NCBI GenBank assembly: GCA_938015595.1
Contig: CALLPI010000011.1
Coordinates: forward strand, 24,846 to 88,845
DNA length: 64,000 nt
From: an uncultured Saprospiraceae bacterium
Lineage (GTDB): Bacteria; Bacteroidota; Bacteroidia; Chitinophagales; Saprospiraceae
Direction: 5' to 3'
Part shown: positions 61,355 to 64,000 of the stretch, one piece after another
How the letters are laid out: each line of letters starts with the position of its first letter
Numbering within the stretch: position 1 is the stretch's first letter
Made by a program: the position numbers and the translations under genes
Notes under the pieces: model-generated
Told to the model about the DNA's origin: nothing
What the model saw: the letters and a program-made list of their open reading frames with translations, nothing else
Databases searched by the model: none

Positions 61355-64000
61355 ATGAGGGCAATTCCACAGTTGCTTATTGCATCCAGGTCGTTTATCC
61401 CTGCAATGCTTTTCGGGGTTATGATCCTGATTTCCAGCTCAATTCATGCCCACTGTAACGGTGTCATTAACAGAGGTGCCTTTAGCTCCAATCTGACCAT
61501 GCCCAGTGGTATGGCTCCAGATTCCTCTACTAATATCACGTTACCACCAGGCGGTAGTGACACAGCTTGGCAGGTGATTCCTAATTCTGTCAGTGAGACT
61601 CACACCTCTGTGCTGCTTGCACACAGCACTCGTTCTATGCGTGGCTCACACCGCACTGGACGTATCGATTACGATGGTGAGTCCAATACGGTTACAGTCA
61701 CTGAGGATCTACCTCCTGATTGTAGTTGCCCCAACAACCTGGTGAAGAACCCTGGTTTCGAAAATGGTACCAATAATTGGAGTTGGTTCGGAGGGACGCT
61801 TAATTATGGAAGCTATGTAGCTGTATGTGGCAACAATGCGGCGCATTTCCGGATATCAAACACCAGCAGCAACATGTTCTTCCAGACAGTTGTTACTGGC
61901 GGATACGCCCAGGGTACTACCCTTAATCTTACATTCTGGGGTGGCACACACGTCCCCTCCTTGTATCACGAAGCCGGTATTTACTATTACAACAGCTCAG
62001 GTGGCTTGATCAGTAAGTCGGTAGTGGAGGTTAATTCTCAGCTCCCTACCATGACGCTGTACACCATTAATAGTACAGTGCCAGCCAATACCCATTCCAT
62101 TCGGGTAGGTGGTATGGGGACGGGTGACTGGCTTAAAACCGATGCCTGGTGTTTGACTACTTCTTGTGATCCTGATAATAATGTAGCACCTCCTTTCTGC
62201 GCGCCATCGGCCAATTGCGTAGGGGGGAGTGGCAATCTCTTGTGGTCACAGACCATCGATCCTTTGACCGGAGATCCCTCCCAAATCAAGCTCATTTGTG
62301 GCTGGAATAATACCTACACAATACCAGGACCTTATCCTGCGGCGTTCAACGGTCCTGTTACGGTTAATGTCAGTGACGTAGTATCCTGGGATGGCTACGT
62401 GGGGCGAGAGCATCAATTCCAGCAAAATGAGCGATTTCGGATTGTTTTTAAGAAGAGCGGATCAGTGGTAGCTTCTACTCCTTATACTCCTGACCTACCT
62501 GACTATGTTACTCAAGCATACTGGAGAGGCCCTCTCGGTGGAAATATCTTTTTGCCCAATGGAACAGATGAGATTGTCATAGAACATTGGGGAATTTGTG
62601 ATGGAAATCCCGCTTCGGTAGTTCCTACCAGCGTTTGTATCAATGTGGTAACCTGCAGTCTTTCTATTACCTCTCAGCCGCAAAGCCAGAATATATGCTT
62701 GGGAGGGACAGCTACGCTATCTATATCAGTATCCGGCGCCTCTTCTCCTAGCATTCAGTGGCAGTACTTGAACGGCTCTTCCTGGGTAAATGTATCTGAT
62801 GGTACGCCTGCAGGGGCTACCTATTCTGGGGCTACTTCAGCAAATCTGCAGATTAGTGGTGTGTCAGCCGAAGGCAACTACAATTATCACGCAGTAGTAT
62901 CGGCTTCTGGCTGTACAAATGTGATTTCCAATACGGCCACCTTAACAGTTTTATCAGACCCTGCTATAAGTATCAATCCATCTTATAGCTCCGTGTGTGT
63001 AGGCGGCACGGCGACGCTGACGGCGAACGTGTCAGGCGGCACAGGCACCTGCACAATACAGTGGCAGAGAAGTGCAAACGGTACGAGCGGCTGGACGAAC
63101 ATCTCTGGAGCCACTGGCACGACCTACAATGCGCCGACGACTACAGCGGGCACGACCTACTACCGCGCCACGTACACCTGCACGGGCAGCGGCTGCGACG
63201 CGGCTACGTCTGGCAATGCAGAAGTGGTAGTAGTGCACGATCCTTATGTCACTGCCTCGCCATCTAACAGGACGGTATGCGTAGGTGGCACAGCTACCTT
63301 GACTGCTTCTCCTTCAAAAGGCACAGGTACATGCACAGTGCAGTGGCAAAGTAGTTCAACGGGCACAGGTGGTTGGACCGATATCGATGGCGCCAATAAT
63401 GTGACCTATAATGCGCCCACCAATGTCACAGGCACATTTTACTACCGTGCTACATATTCTTGCACAGGCAGTGGTTGTGACGCTACGGCCTCGAATGTAT
63501 CCACTTTAACGGTTATACCTGACCCTACTATCAGCATCACACCGTCCAATAGCACGGTATGCATAGGGGGCACGGTGACGCTTACGGCAAGCACGTCTAG
63601 TGGTACGGGGGTGTGTCTAATTCAATGGCAAAGGAGCACCACAGGTACGAGCGGCTGGACGAACATCTCTGGAGCCACTGGCACGACCTACAATGCGCCG
63701 ACGACTACAGCGGGCACGACCTACTACCGCGCCACGTACACCTGCACGGGCAGCGGCTGCGATGTGGCCACGTCGGGCAATGCAGAAGTGATTGTCACCC
63801 CTGATGCGACGATCAGCATTACGCCGTCCAGCAGCACGGTATGCGTAGGGGGCACGGTGACGCTTACAGCAAGTACGTCAGGCGGCACAGGCACCTGCAC
63901 GATACAGTGGCAGAGCAGTGCAAACGGCACGAGCGGCTGGACGAACATCTCTGGAGCGACTGGCACGACCTACAATGCGCCGACGACTACAGTGGGCACG
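61355..64000 (+). CDS. large secreted adhesin-like protein with Ig-like repeats (3' truncated)
   Basis: The frame is open from the ATG at 61355 to the window end: 882 codons, no stop. Residues 1-32 are a Sec signal peptide (LFGVMILISSSIHA). Residues about 35-300 contain a carbohydrate-binding-like jelly-roll region (NLVKNPGFENGTNNWSWFGG, near 128-147). A further region (about 300-430) precedes a first, divergent Ig-like unit (SLSITSQPQSQNICLGGTAT area, about 435-530). From residue 535 four 94-residue Ig-like repeats follow, each with VCVGGT, W/QW, GSGCD and paired Cys. This layout is typical of very large T9SS-exported adhesins, whose sorting domain would be at the missing C-terminus (inference). 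An in-frame ATG at 61199 would add 52 residues before the signal and is less likely. Confidence 0.85.
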   Translation, partial: MRAIPQLLIASRSFIPAMLFGVMILISSSIHAHCNGVINRGAFSSNLTMPSGMAPDSSTNITLPPGGSDTAWQVIPNSVSETHTSVLLAHSTRSMRGSHRTGRIDYDGESNTVTVTEDLPPDCSCPNNLVKNPGFENGTNNWSWFGGTLNYGSYVAVCGNNAAHFRISNTSSNMFFQTVVTGGYAQGTTLNLTFWGGTHVPSLYHEAGIYYYNSSGGLISKSVVEVNSQLPTMTLYTINSTVPANTHSIRVGGMGTGDWLKTDAWCLTTSCDPDNNVAPPFCAPSANCVGGSGNLLWSQTIDPLTGDPSQIKLICGWNNTYTIPGPYPAAFNGPVTVNVSDVVSWDGYVGREHQFQQNERFRIVFKKSGSVVASTPYTPDLPDYVTQAYWRGPLGGNIFLPNGTDEIVIEHWGICDGNPASVVPTSVCINVVTCSLSITSQPQSQNICLGGTATLSISVSGASSPSIQWQYLNGSSWVNVSDGTPAGATYSGATSANLQISGVSAEGNYNYHAVVSASGCTNVISNTATLTVLSDPAISINPSYSSVCVGGTATLTANVSGGTGTCTIQWQRSANGTSGWTNISGATGTTYNAPTTTAGTTYYRATYTCTGSGCDAATSGNAEVVVVHDPYVTASPSNRTVCVGGTATLTASPSKGTGTCTVQWQSSSTGTGGWTDIDGANNVTYNAPTNVTGTFYYRATYSCTGSGCDATASNVSTLTVIPDPTISITPSNSTVCIGGTVTLTASTSSGTGVCLIQWQRSTTGTSGWTNISGATGTTYNAPTTTAGTTYYRATYTCTGSGCDVATSGNAEVIVTPDATISITPSSSTVCVGGTVTLTASTSGGTGTCTIQWQSSANGTSGWTNISGATGTTYNAPTTTVGT
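62957..64000 (+). repeat. tandem 282-bp Ig-like repeats
   Basis: Units begin at 62957, 63239, 63521 and 63803, each exactly 282 bp (94 codons); the last is cut by the window end at 198 bp. Units 1 and 3 share a 119-bp block without a mismatch (63080-63198 and 63644-63762), and unit 4 matches them closely. Unit 2 encodes similar protein with many different codons. Confidence 0.95.

Noticed and set aside
63613..63966. Short frames in other phases of the Ig-repeat region
   Set aside because: They repeat with the 282-bp unit and lie out of phase with the long open frame, so they are shadows.
62957..64000. CRISPR-like array
   Set aside because: The repeats are 282 bp long, contiguous and in frame, with no spacers.

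Overview
The window looks like chromosomal DNA of a Bacteroidota bacterium of roughly 50% GC, probably from the Saprospiria/Chitinophagia side (inference). The evidence is as follows. Many genes are preceded by the Bacteroidota sigma-A promoter, TTG-N17-20-TAnnTTTG. The ATP synthase operon runs atpB-E-F-H-A-G without atpD and atpC. There are a bacillithiol gene (bshB1), an Omp28-family lipoprotein, OmpA/PD40 proteins and a type IX secretion (T9SS) sorting domain. No rRNA, tRNA, CRISPR array, transposase or phage gene was seen, so this is mostly core genome with a few accessory islands.

Layout. 1-4.8 kb: two TPR-tailed GT-C-type membrane proteins, a methyltransferase and a frameshifted mini-lipoprotein. 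4.9-10.3 kb: DUF2157 membrane protein, 2OG-Fe(II) oxygenase, DksA-like protein, Tat-exported sugar isomerase-like protein and a DUF3298 lipoprotein. 10.3-15.9 kb: complete atpBEFHAG operon with its own promoter and terminator. 15.9-16.75 kb: decayed gene for a T9SS-secreted protein. 16.8-22 kb: fabG, a thioredoxin-like protein, an enoyl-CoA hydratase, a fused 2-oxoacid dehydrogenase E1 and small helical proteins, then a candidate structured RNA. 22.6-31 kb: OmpA/PD40 protein, membrane patatin, and an operon of OmpA protein, helix-hairpin-helix protein and fumarylacetoacetase. 31-38 kb: AT-rich spacers, a helical orphan protein, bshB1, cytochrome c, sppA and DUF1801. 38-45 kb: sugar isomerase-like protein, feoA-feoB behind a palindromic operator, class II aldolase and a GH3-family protein. 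45-53 kb: DUF4332, Omp28, S41 protease and barrel protein, then the operon yicC-gmk-small ORF-Clp-fold protease-apaG-ACMSD. 53-60.7 kb: redox protein, mscL, paaE, TetR regulator, recO, groL, rpsU and pyk. 61.35-64 kb: the start of a large secreted adhesin with exact 282-bp tandem Ig-like repeats. It is open to the window edge and has no stop.

How the genes fit together. Energy and central metabolism are covered by F1Fo ATPase, pyruvate kinase, aldolase and E1. Aromatic catabolism recurs: fumarylacetoacetase (tyrosine), ACMSD (tryptophan/kynurenine), and paaE plus an enoyl-CoA hydratase (phenylacetate type). The last two lie 36 kb apart but carry a nearly identical 18-nt operator-like site in their promoters, and a TetR gene follows paaE, so one regulon is likely. 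Iron uptake (feoAB) has a perfect 18-bp palindrome plus a repeated half-site at its promoters. The most unusual items are non-coding: a minus-strand structured RNA candidate at 22.0 kb, a short promoter-terminator unit at 45.1 kb, a competing-hairpin element at 38.1 kb and a dispersed palindrome at 35.3 and 38.2 kb.
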